5,557 nt of DNA from CAZBEJ01 sp964521305 (GTDB lineage Bacteria > Patescibacteriota > Microgenomatia > UBA1406 > GWC2-37-13). The notes beneath the pieces were generated by a model. The model was not told where the DNA came from. It searched no databases and saw only the letters and a program-made list of their open reading frames with translations. Below, in pieces: positions 1 to 5,516 of this stretch (positions are counted from its first letter, which is position 1; every line of letters starts with the position of its first letter). The DNA is taken from NCBI GenBank assembly GCA_964521305.1, contig CAZFQZ010000045.1:1-5557 (forward strand), written 5' to 3'. The position numbers were made by a program, and so were the translations under genes.

Positions 1-1
1 G

Positions 2-85
2 TCCGAGGCTGCTAGGCTCGCTGTAGTTGAGCGGCCGATATTGCCCTTAGGAAAGATTAAATTTCATTTCCAATTGAAATCATAA
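2..85 (+). CDS. Possible 3' end of an upstream gene (partial, unidentified)
   Basis: Of the three forward frames, only the one starting at base 2 stays open across the left edge. It gives 27 codons and ends at TAA 83-85; the other two frames hit stops at 13-15 and 22-24. The peptide begins SEAARLAVVERP and ends in a basic, hydrophobic tail (KIKFHFQLKS). I do not recognise the family. The stop lies 15 bases before the -35 box of the ppsA promoter, which is a sensible gene boundary. One reverse-strand frame is also open over the first 60 bases but has no ATG, GTG or TTG, so it cannot be a gene start. With so few codons this could equally be non-coding, including the end of a structured RNA (GCTC and GAGC at about 17-33 can pair). 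Confidence 0.35.
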   Translation, partial: SEAARLAVVERPILPLGKIKFHFQLKS

Positions 86-100
86 CAGAGAAAAATGGGT

Positions 101-129
101 TTGTCAAGAATAAAATAGGTGGATATACT
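101..129 (+). promoter_or_regulatory. Sigma70-type promoter of ppsA-eno
   Basis: The -35 box TTGTCA (101-106, 5/6 to consensus) and the -10 box TATACT (124-129, 5/6) are separated by the optimal 17 bases. This is the best complete promoter in the window. Transcription would start near 136-137, giving a leader of about 30 bases before the ppsA ATG at 166. That leader holds a seven-T run (136-142) and no Shine-Dalgarno-like sequence. It would drive both ppsA and the overlapping eno. Confidence 0.7.
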
Positions 130-130
130 A

Positions 131-159
131 TTGCATTTTTTTACAGAAATTGGCATAGT
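131..159 (+). promoter_or_regulatory. Possible second, start-codon-proximal ppsA promoter
   Basis: An extended -10 (TGG followed by CATAGT at 154-159, 4/6) lies 6 bases before the ATG at 166. A poor -35 (TTGCAT, 131-136, 3/6) sits 17 bases upstream of it. Used alone, it would give a leaderless ppsA mRNA, as proposed for ruvA and ruvB. It is much weaker than the promoter at 101-129 and is listed because its geometry matches the other promoters here. Confidence 0.3.
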
Positions 160-165
160 GATACT

Positions 166-2514
166 ATGGTACAAAAAAAGCCTATTGTTTGGTTTGAGGA
201 GGTTGACAAACATGACGTTGGATTGGTTGGCGGCAAAGGCGCAAATCTTGGAGAAATGACGAATGCCCGCTTGCCTATTCCCTACGGATTCGTGGTGACG
301 TCTGTCGCCTATTTCCACTTCATAAAGGAAGCAAACCTGGAGGCCAAAATTAAAAATATTTTGCTATCGGTAAACTACGATCATCCGGATGAACTTCAGC
401 AGGCATCTGTACATATCCGTAAGCTTGTCATGGATGCCGAAATGCCCAAAGCGCTTGAACACGAGATTATTGAGTATTATGATAATCTGACCGCAAAGGA
501 AGACTCGTATCTTAAAAACAGGTTAAGCTCTTTCGAGCACGCCATGCATACGGTAAAACATCTATATAAACAGCCTTTGGTCGCGGTCAGATCTTCCGCT
601 ACTGCAGAGGATTTGCCCACCGCATCATTCGCAGGCCAGCAGGAGACATATCTGAATGTCCAGGGAGAATCACACCTTTTGCATAAGGTAAAGGAATGCT
701 GGTCCTCTCTTTTCACCGAGCGCGCCATCTATTATCGTCACGAGCAGGGATTTGACCATTTCAAAGTAGGTTTGGCAGCTGTAGTTCAACGTATGGTAGA
801 GTCTGAAAAGTCAGGTATCGCATTCAGCATTGATCCGGTAACTAACGATAAATCAAAAATCGTCATTGAGGCGATCTACGGACTTGGCGAATATATCGTC
901 GGTGGCAAAGTGACGCCTGACCACTATGAAATTGACAAAAGGTCGCTGATTCTTTTAAGGAAGGAGCAGAAACGGCAAACCGTCAAATTGGTGAAAGCCG
1001 GCATGGGGAACAAGGAGGTGCGCTTATCGAAATCCGAGGGATCGCGGCAGAAATTAACCGACGAAGAAATCATAAAAGTCGCGCTGCTTGTCCGTGATAT
1101 CGAACGTCATTATTTCTTTCCGCAGGATATCGAGTGGGCTATTGAAAATAACACGGTGTTTATAGTTCAGTCACGGCCTATAACCACGATAAAAAAGACT
1201 GAAAACGCACCCGTCGGCACATATGAAATTTCACAAATCCCTATTGCGACCGGTTCACCGGCATCGCCGGGTATTGCATATGGCCGGGTCAAAGTCATCT
1301 ATTCGCCTAAGGAAATTAATAAGATAAGTAAGGGCGACATACTGGTCGCGCCGCAGACAAACCCTGACTACGTGCCGGCAATGAAAAAAGCAGCTGCAAT
1401 CGTTACTGAAAGAGGTGGAAGGACTTCCCATGCAGCCATAGTTTCCCGCGAGCTTGGCGTGCCTGCCGTAGTCGGTGCGGACAAAGTGACGAAGATCCTG
1501 AAGAACGACATGATCGTGACCGTAAACGGTAAAACAGGCGATATCTATAAAGGTAAAGTTATGATCGGAGAACCATCCGTCGAAAAACCGTCACGTGTTC
1601 ATAGGCATGTAAAAACATTGACTAAGGTCTATGTCAATCTTGCGGAACCTGAAGAAGCAAAAAAAATTTCGGATATGGATGTTGACGGCGTCGGCCTTTT
1701 GCGCGCTGAATTTATGATTGCCGAGATAGGCATCCATCCCAAGGAGTTTATCAAGCAAAAAAAACAGCATATATTTATCAACCACCTGGCAAGAAATCTC
1801 TATACATTTGTCAAGCACTTCAATCCAAGGCCGGTCATCTACCGCGCGACGGACTTCAAGACAAACGAATACCGTCATCTTGAAGGAGGCGCACAATTCG
1901 AACCGAAGGAAGAAAACCCCATGCTCGGGTTCAGGGGAGCGTCACGGTACATAGCCAACCCGGATGTTCTTGAAATGGAAATGCTCGCAGTCAGGAAAAT
2001 CTGGGAGTCAGGATACCGGAATCTTCATGTCATGATACCGTTTGTTCGCGTACCGTGGGAACTTATCCAGATAAAGGATCTAGTGAAAAAATACGGTTTA
2101 TTCGAATTTCCGGACTTCAAACTCCTTATAATGGTTGAAGTTCCTGCCTGTGCGCTCAATCTGGAAGAGTTCATTAAAGTGGGAATAAGCGGCGTGTCCA
2201 TTGGAACCAATGATTTGACTATGATGCTTCTGGGCGTGGATAGGGATAATCAGGAGGTGGCAAACGTGTACGATGAGCGGAATGAGGCTGTGGTATCGGT
2301 ATTGGAATACATAGTTAAAACATGTTCCGAGCACGGTATCACCTCATCCATCTGTGGACAAGCAGCCTCCGACTACCCTGAACTGGTGGAAAAGCTGGTC
2401 GCGCGCGGGATTACGAGCGTTTCAGTCAATCCAGACGTCGTTGACAGAACTCGGGAACAGATATTCGAAATCGAAAAGAAACATTTCAGAATCCCCGGCT
2501 ATGGCAAAGATTAA
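166..2514 (+). CDS. ppsA: Phosphoenolpyruvate synthase (pyruvate, water dikinase)
   Basis: A cytoplasmic enzyme that converts pyruvate, ATP and water to PEP, AMP and phosphate, feeding gluconeogenesis. At 782 residues it is full length (E. coli PpsA has 792). The N-terminal ATP-grasp domain spans about residues 15-340, with the VGGKGANLGEM opening, VRSSATAEDLP (Arg142), SFAGQQETYLN (about 154-164) and the closing VQSRPIT (Arg337). The swivelling phosphohistidine domain has GGRTSHAA with catalytic His422. The C-terminal TIM barrel (about 490-765) shows LLRAEF (Arg513), YRATDFKTNEY (Arg560), ENPMLGFRG, MVEVP (Glu658), GTNDL (Asn682-Asp683) and ICGQAASD with catalytic Cys730. All expected catalytic residues are present. 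The segment before VRSS (about 107-138) looks longer than in well-known homologues. ATG 166 is chosen because the protein then begins at the usual family position and no other in-frame start lies upstream; no Shine-Dalgarno is visible. The 3' end overlaps eno by 14 bases. In organisms lacking pyruvate kinase this enzyme may also run toward pyruvate; that cannot be judged here. Confidence 0.96.
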   Translation: MVQKKPIVWFEEVDKHDVGLVGGKGANLGEMTNARLPIPYGFVVTSVAYFHFIKEANLEAKIKNILLSVNYDHPDELQQASVHIRKLVMDAEMPKALEHEIIEYYDNLTAKEDSYLKNRLSSFEHAMHTVKHLYKQPLVAVRSSATAEDLPTASFAGQQETYLNVQGESHLLHKVKECWSSLFTERAIYYRHEQGFDHFKVGLAAVVQRMVESEKSGIAFSIDPVTNDKSKIVIEAIYGLGEYIVGGKVTPDHYEIDKRSLILLRKEQKRQTVKLVKAGMGNKEVRLSKSEGSRQKLTDEEIIKVALLVRDIERHYFFPQDIEWAIENNTVFIVQSRPITTIKKTENAPVGTYEISQIPIATGSPASPGIAYGRVKVIYSPKEINKISKGDILVAPQTNPDYVPAMKKAAAIVTERGGRTSHAAIVSRELGVPAVVGADKVTKILKNDMIVTVNGKTGDIYKGKVMIGEPSVEKPSRVHRHVKTLTKVYVNLAEPEEAKKISDMDVDGVGLLRAEFMIAEIGIHPKEFIKQKKQHIFINHLARNLYTFVKHFNPRPVIYRATDFKTNEYRHLEGGAQFEPKEENPMLGFRGASRYIANPDVLEMEMLAVRKIWESGYRNLHVMIPFVRVPWELIQIKDLVKKYGLFEFPDFKLLIMVEVPACALNLEEFIKVGISGVSIGTNDLTMMLLGVDRDNQEVANVYDERNEAVVSVLEYIVKTCSEHGITSSICGQAASDYPELVEKLVARGITSVSVNPDVVDRTREQIFEIEKKHFRIPGYGKD

Positions 2515-3772
2515 AAAAATGTACGCATATGAAATCATCGATTCCAGAGGATATCCCACTCTCGAGGGATATTTGATCCTTGATGACGGTAAAGTAGTTA
2601 CGTCCTCCATACCTGCGGGAACGTCTATCGGCAAATACGAGGCGTTGGAACTCAGGGATCGCGATCCGAATCGGTTCTCCGGCATGGGTGTCACCCAAGC
2701 CGCATCGTATATCAATGATCTTCTCGGCCCGAAACTTACAGGAGTATCTCCTTTAAAACAACAGGAGATTGACCATTGGCTCAATACGGCTGATGCTACG
2801 AAAAATAAGAGCAGACTCGGTGCGAATACTTGCCAGCTCGTTTCCCAGCTTATTGCAAAAGCAGGTGCCGTAGACAGCGGAATGGAACTCTTCCAATACA
2901 TCAATGGCATCTATAATAGGATTTACAGCGATAAAATTGTAATCCAAAAGATCCCCACGCCTATTTTCAATGTCATAAATGGAGGAAAACACGCGAACAA
3001 TAATCTCGACTTTCAGGAATTTCAGGTAATCCCGTCGTCGTCATTCGACTTCGGCAAATCGTACCGGATCGGCATAGAACTTTTCCATGAACTCAAAAAA
3101 GTTCTCGAATACCGAAACGCGAGTATCTCGGTCGGGGAAGAAGGAGGGTTTACCCCCAATTTTTCGGCAAATTACGATGCGTTGGAAGTCATAATCGAGA
3201 CGGTTGCTCAAAAGAAATACCAACTGGGCGTCGAGATCTTCTTGGGACTCGATATAGCGGCCTCATATTTTTATAGGGAGGGTTCATATTATGTAAAGGA
3301 TAAACCCCATCCGCTGAAGACGAATGAATATCTTGATTTTCTGCGCCAGATGATGAAAAAATATTCCTTTCTGGTTCTGGAGGATCCCATAGATCAGGAT
3401 GACTGGTCTTCCTGGTGCAAATTGGACCAGGAGATCGCCCGGGAAGTATATTTAGTCGGCGACGACCTGTTATCAACCAACAAGGAACGACTGGAAAGGG
3501 CAATAAAGGAAAAGGCCTGTTCAACGATTTTGATTAAACCAAACCAGATCGGAACGCTGTCGGAGAGCCTGGAAATAGTTGATTTGGCACGAAGGAATAA
3601 CTTTAATTATATATTTTCCCACAGATCAGGAGAAACGAATGATTTTTTTGCTGCAGATCTTGCGGTTGCACTTCAATCTGATTTCGTTAAATTCGGCGCG
3701 CCGTCAAGAGGTGAGCGCGTGGCAAAATACAACAGGTTATGGACTATTGAAAGAGAAGGATTGAAAAAATAA
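2501..3772 (+). CDS. eno: Enolase (phosphopyruvate hydratase), divergent
   Basis: Interconverts 2-phosphoglycerate and PEP in glycolysis/gluconeogenesis; a cytoplasmic, Mg-dependent enzyme. The 423-residue product is close to the usual 420-435. Start ATG 2501 gives MAKIKKMYAYEIIDSRG, matching the family N-terminus. The reading frame extends back to an ATG at 2354, but that extra stretch is ppsA read out of frame. The enolase fold is complete: N-terminal domain to about residue 135, then the barrel. Visible active-site residues are Ser42 in the mobile loop, His164 (GGKHANN), Glu173 (FQEF), Glu214 (GEEGG), metal ligands Asp251, Glu294 and GDD at 320-322, base Lys346 (LIKPNQ), HRSGE at 374-378, and Lys397. 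Flanking positions are unusual: GTSI for GAST in loop 1, SRGYPT for SRGNPT, GEEGG for GDEGG, and KFG for KTG. It overlaps ppsA by 14 bases in a different frame and lacks a visible Shine-Dalgarno, which suggests translational coupling. ATG 2519 (Met7) is a less likely alternative start. Confidence 0.95.
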   Translation: MAKIKKMYAYEIIDSRGYPTLEGYLILDDGKVVTSSIPAGTSIGKYEALELRDRDPNRFSGMGVTQAASYINDLLGPKLTGVSPLKQQEIDHWLNTADATKNKSRLGANTCQLVSQLIAKAGAVDSGMELFQYINGIYNRIYSDKIVIQKIPTPIFNVINGGKHANNNLDFQEFQVIPSSSFDFGKSYRIGIELFHELKKVLEYRNASISVGEEGGFTPNFSANYDALEVIIETVAQKKYQLGVEIFLGLDIAASYFYREGSYYVKDKPHPLKTNEYLDFLRQMMKKYSFLVLEDPIDQDDWSSWCKLDQEIAREVYLVGDDLLSTNKERLERAIKEKACSTILIKPNQIGTLSESLEIVDLARRNNFNYIFSHRSGETNDFFAADLAVALQSDFVKFGAPSRGERVAKYNRLWTIEREGLKK

Positions 3773-3791
3773 TGTTTCGTATTCATACAAA

Positions 3792-3828
3792 ATACCATAT
3801 CCTGGGCACGCTCATAGGCGAATGGTAT
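3792..3828. repeat. 7-bp inverted repeat at the ruvA promoter
   Basis: ATACCAT (3792-3798) and ATGGTAT (3822-3828) are perfect reverse complements separated by 23 bases. The right arm covers the TGG extension and the first bases of the ruvA -10 box, while the left arm lies just upstream of the -35 position. It could be an operator for a dimeric repressor, or a weak hairpin at the end of the eno mRNA. A 7-bp match can also arise by chance in 66 bases. Confidence 0.4.
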
Positions 3829-3831
3829 ACT
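3803..3831 (+). promoter_or_regulatory. Extended -10 promoter abutting the ruvA start codon
   Basis: The -10 box TATACT (3826-3831, 5/6) is preceded by TGG (3823-3825), giving an extended -10. A modest -35, TGGGCA (3803-3808, 4/6), lies 17 bases upstream. Only 7 bases separate the -10 from the ruvA ATG at 3839, so the predicted transcription start falls on or next to the start codon and the mRNA would be leaderless. No other promoter-like sequence or Shine-Dalgarno is seen in the 66-base eno-ruvA gap. Confidence 0.6.
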
Positions 3832-3838
3832 GTACATT

Positions 3839-4408
3839 ATGATAGGTAAACTTAAGGGTATTCTTTCTGAGCTCGATGGTAATAGAGGGTTGATTGAAAC
3901 AACTAGCGGCGTATATTACAACGCTTTTCTCACTCCTGCGATAATATCTGATTTTGAAGTCGGTAAACCCATTGAAATATATACGTATTTACAGGTTCGG
4001 GAAGACGCACTGACCCTGTACGGTTTTCAAACAAAGGATGACTATGTTTCTTTTACGATGTTGCTTTCCGTTCCCGGTGTCGGCCCTAAAACCGCGTATA
4101 CGGTTATTTCCTATGCGAAGACCCGGCACCTGATTCAGGCGATAAAAGATAACGACATCGATTTTTTCAGTTCGGTAAAAGGGTTGGGAAGGAAAACCGC
4201 CATGAAAATTATTCTTGAATTGTCCCAAAAACTGAAACAAGATTTTGAATTAAAAAAAATGTATCTTTCTGAAGAAGACAAAACAGTTGTTGATGCGCTT
4301 ATTTCATTAGGATTTAAATCACATGACGCAAGCAGTATTGTTTCGAAACTCCCCAAGAAACTCTCCGTCGAGGAAAAAATCAAACAGGCTTTGAAGACAA
4401 TCAAATAA
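3839..4408 (+). CDS. ruvA: Holliday junction branch migration subunit RuvA
   Basis: RuvA binds four-way DNA junctions as a tetramer and loads the RuvB motor for branch migration in recombination and repair. The 189 residues fit the family (about 190-205). The N-terminal OB-fold domain (about 1-63) opens MIGKLKGIL. Two helix-hairpin-helix motifs follow: VPGVGPKTA around residues 78-86 (GVG at 80-82) and KGLGRKTA around 114-121. After a short charged linker (about 140-146), domain III (about 147-189, VDALISLGFK) contacts RuvB. The start is well fixed: an in-frame TAG at 3815-3817 lies upstream with no ATG, GTG or TTG between, and ATG 3839 gives the canonical N-terminus. There is no Shine-Dalgarno, and the promoter -10 lies 7 bases upstream. 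ruvB follows after an 18-base gap. ruvC, often next to ruvA, is not in this window. Confidence 0.95.
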   Translation: MIGKLKGILSELDGNRGLIETTSGVYYNAFLTPAIISDFEVGKPIEIYTYLQVREDALTLYGFQTKDDYVSFTMLLSVPGVGPKTAYTVISYAKTRHLIQAIKDNDIDFFSSVKGLGRKTAMKIILELSQKLKQDFELKKMYLSEEDKTVVDALISLGFKSHDASSIVSKLPKKLSVEEKIKQALKTIK

Positions 4409-4418
4409 ATCGTATAAT
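4391..4418 (+). promoter_or_regulatory. Promoter of ruvB inside the 3' end of ruvA
   Basis: A perfect -10 box TATAAT (4413-4418) with -35 TTGAAG (4391-4396, 4/6) and a 16-base spacer. The -35 lies in the last codons of ruvA and the -10 in the 18-base gap. Eight bases separate the -10 from the ruvB ATG, so this promoter would make a leaderless ruvB mRNA independent of ruvA. TAA at 4415-4417, within the -10 box, is in frame with ruvB, so no upstream start is possible. Confidence 0.65.
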
Positions 4419-4426
4419 ACCTCTAT

Positions 4427-5416
4427 ATGAAAAAGAATGAGACTCCTTCCTTATCAATAAGACCGCAAAGATTTATTGAATATATTGGTCAGGAAAAAAT
4501 CATCAAGACCCTTAAGGTTTTCACCGATGCGGTACATAAACGGGGAGTAAATTCGGAACACATCCTTTTTTATGGACCTCCCGGAATAGGTAAAACTACA
4601 CTCGCTCATGTTGTTGCGAACGAACTGAATAGCGAAATTAAAATAACTTCCGGTGCGGCAATACAAAAAACGGGAGACCTCGCAGCAATCCTTACCAACC
4701 TTAAAAATGGGGATATTCTCTTTATTGATGAAATACACCGGTTACCTAAACCAGTCGAGGAAATATTATATCCGGTGATGGAAGATTTTTTTATTGATAT
4801 TATTATCGGTAAGGGTCCAGCAGCACGGACAGTTAGACTCCCCATTCCAAAAATTACCATAATCGGCGCCACCACAAAATTAGCATTGCTTTCTGCGCCG
4901 CTCCGCGACAGGTTTGGTTTGATTCTAAGACTTGATTTCTATACTGAACCGGAGATGATCACTATAGTTAAGCGGACAAGTAAATTATTTAATATTCCAA
5001 TATCAGAACAAGCAACAAAAGAAATCGCAAAAAGATCTAGGAAAACGCCACGTGTCGCAAATAGAATTCTTAAACGGGCGAGGGATGTGTTTGAGGTTGA
5101 TAAACATACCATTATTGATGAGGTTCTGCTTGACAAGCTATTTAATATGTTGGAAATAGATGAGTTAGGACTGAATACGATTGATATAAAATATTTGCGG
5201 CTTCTTGGAGAAAAATATAAAAATTCTCCGGTTGGTATTGAGACGATTGCATTATCATTATCCGAGGATCTTCAGACTATTGAAGAATTTGTTGAGCCGT
5301 ATTTATTGCAGTTGGGGCTTATTAAAAAAACCTCAAGAGGAAGAATGTTAACGAGAAAGGCATTTGACCATCTCCATATAAAATCTTCAGGGATAGAACA
5401 GAGTAAATTAGTTTGA
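4427..5416 (+). CDS. ruvB: Holliday junction branch migration ATPase RuvB
   Basis: The hexameric AAA+ motor that drives branch migration of Holliday junctions with RuvA. The 329 residues compare with 336 in E. coli. The N-terminal leader before the conserved IRPQRFIEYIGQ segment is only about 10 residues, shorter than usual. Visible elements are Walker A GPPGIGKTT (50-58, Lys56), TSGAAIQKTGDLAAILTNL, Walker B LFIDEIHRL (98-106, Asp101-Glu102), GKGPAAR, sensor 1 GATT (147-150), the LRDRFG arginine-finger segment (159-164), and sensor 2 TPRVANR (207-213). The C-terminal winged helix (about 245-315) has ELGLN, PVGIETIA and EPYLLQLGLIKKTSRGR. A basic tail of about 15 residues follows. ATG 4427 is the only possible Met start, because TAA lies in frame 12 bases upstream. 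It ends in TGA, the only such stop here, and no RBS is visible. Its composition looks more AT-rich than ppsA and eno. Confidence 0.96.
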   Translation: MKKNETPSLSIRPQRFIEYIGQEKIIKTLKVFTDAVHKRGVNSEHILFYGPPGIGKTTLAHVVANELNSEIKITSGAAIQKTGDLAAILTNLKNGDILFIDEIHRLPKPVEEILYPVMEDFFIDIIIGKGPAARTVRLPIPKITIIGATTKLALLSAPLRDRFGLILRLDFYTEPEMITIVKRTSKLFNIPISEQATKEIAKRSRKTPRVANRILKRARDVFEVDKHTIIDEVLLDKLFNMLEIDELGLNTIDIKYLRLLGEKYKNSPVGIETIALSLSEDLQTIEEFVEPYLLQLGLIKKTSRGRMLTRKAFDHLHIKSSGIEQSKLV

Positions 5417-5422
5417 TATAAT
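5414..5422 (+). promoter_or_regulatory. Extended -10 promoter immediately after ruvB
   Basis: A perfect TATAAT (5417-5422) is preceded by TGA (5414-5416), which is both the TGN extension and the ruvB stop codon. No convincing -35 is seen 16-18 bases upstream, but extended -10 promoters can do without one. Transcription would start near 5429, at an ATG 6 bases downstream that opens only a three-codon frame (ATG AGG ACG TGA). The product is therefore more likely an untranslated RNA or a tRNA precursor leader than an mRNA. Confidence 0.5.
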
Positions 5423-5441
5423 CTTCACATGAGGACGTGAC

Positions 5442-5459
5442 GGTTTCCCCACGGAAGCC
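5442..5459 (+). other. Stem-loop in the ruvB-tRNA gap (possible terminator or RNA element)
   Basis: GGTTTCC (5442-5448) pairs over all 7 positions, with one G-U pair, with GGAAGCC (5453-5459) around the tetraloop CCAC. It lies 25 bases after the ruvB stop. Only two T bases follow (TTGGCA), so it is not a textbook intrinsic terminator, though it could protect the 3' end of the ruvB mRNA or be part of a small RNA. It competes with a second helix: TTCCCCAC (5445-5452) with GTGGGAA (5469-5475), one C bulged. Confidence 0.5.
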
Positions 5460-5503
5460 TTGGCATAGGTGGGAATAGTTCAATGCAGACTTTTAATCGG
5501 GCG

Positions 5504-5509
5504 CATAAT
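5504..5509 (+). promoter_or_regulatory. Possible -10 box of tRNA-Leu
   Basis: CATAAT (5/6 to TATAAT) lies 7 bases before G5517, the first base of the mature tRNA by alignment. No convincing -35 is found 16-18 bases upstream, so activity is uncertain. If it is used, the tRNA would be transcribed with no 5' leader. Confidence 0.35.
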
Positions 5510-5516
5510 TAATAGA

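Noticed and set aside
136..142. Seven-T run as a terminator of the upstream gene
   Set aside because: No hairpin precedes it, and it lies downstream of the ppsA promoter -10, where a terminator would silence ppsA.
2354..2500. N-terminal extension of enolase from an ATG at 2354
   Set aside because: The added 49 residues are ppsA read out of frame and match no enolase N-terminus; MAKIKK at 2501 fits the family.
2422..2910. 162-codon reverse-strand frame opposite ppsA and eno
   Set aside because: It lies wholly over strongly identified genes on the other strand, shows no recognisable motif, and has no promoter support; it is a shadow.
3779..3788. GTAT-TC-ATAC palindrome after eno as a terminator
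   Set aside because: Four-base arms with a two-base loop, AT-rich, and no T tract; too weak to call.
5429..5440. Leaderless micro-ORF ATG AGG ACG TGA after a perfect -10
   Set aside because: Three codons give no testable coding signal; the ATG may simply be where an RNA starts.
5414..5512. UGA read as glycine (code 25) extending ruvB: the frame stays open past TGA 5414 and TGA 5438 to TAA 5510
   Set aside because: No in-frame TGA occurs inside any of the four long genes and their glycines use GGN, whereas recoded genomes use TGA often. RuvB is already complete at 5416. The open stretch is short enough for chance.
5429..5516. SRP RNA, guanidine or fluoride riboswitch in the ruvB-tRNA gap
   Set aside because: None of the conserved core sequences of these RNAs that I know could be found in the segment.
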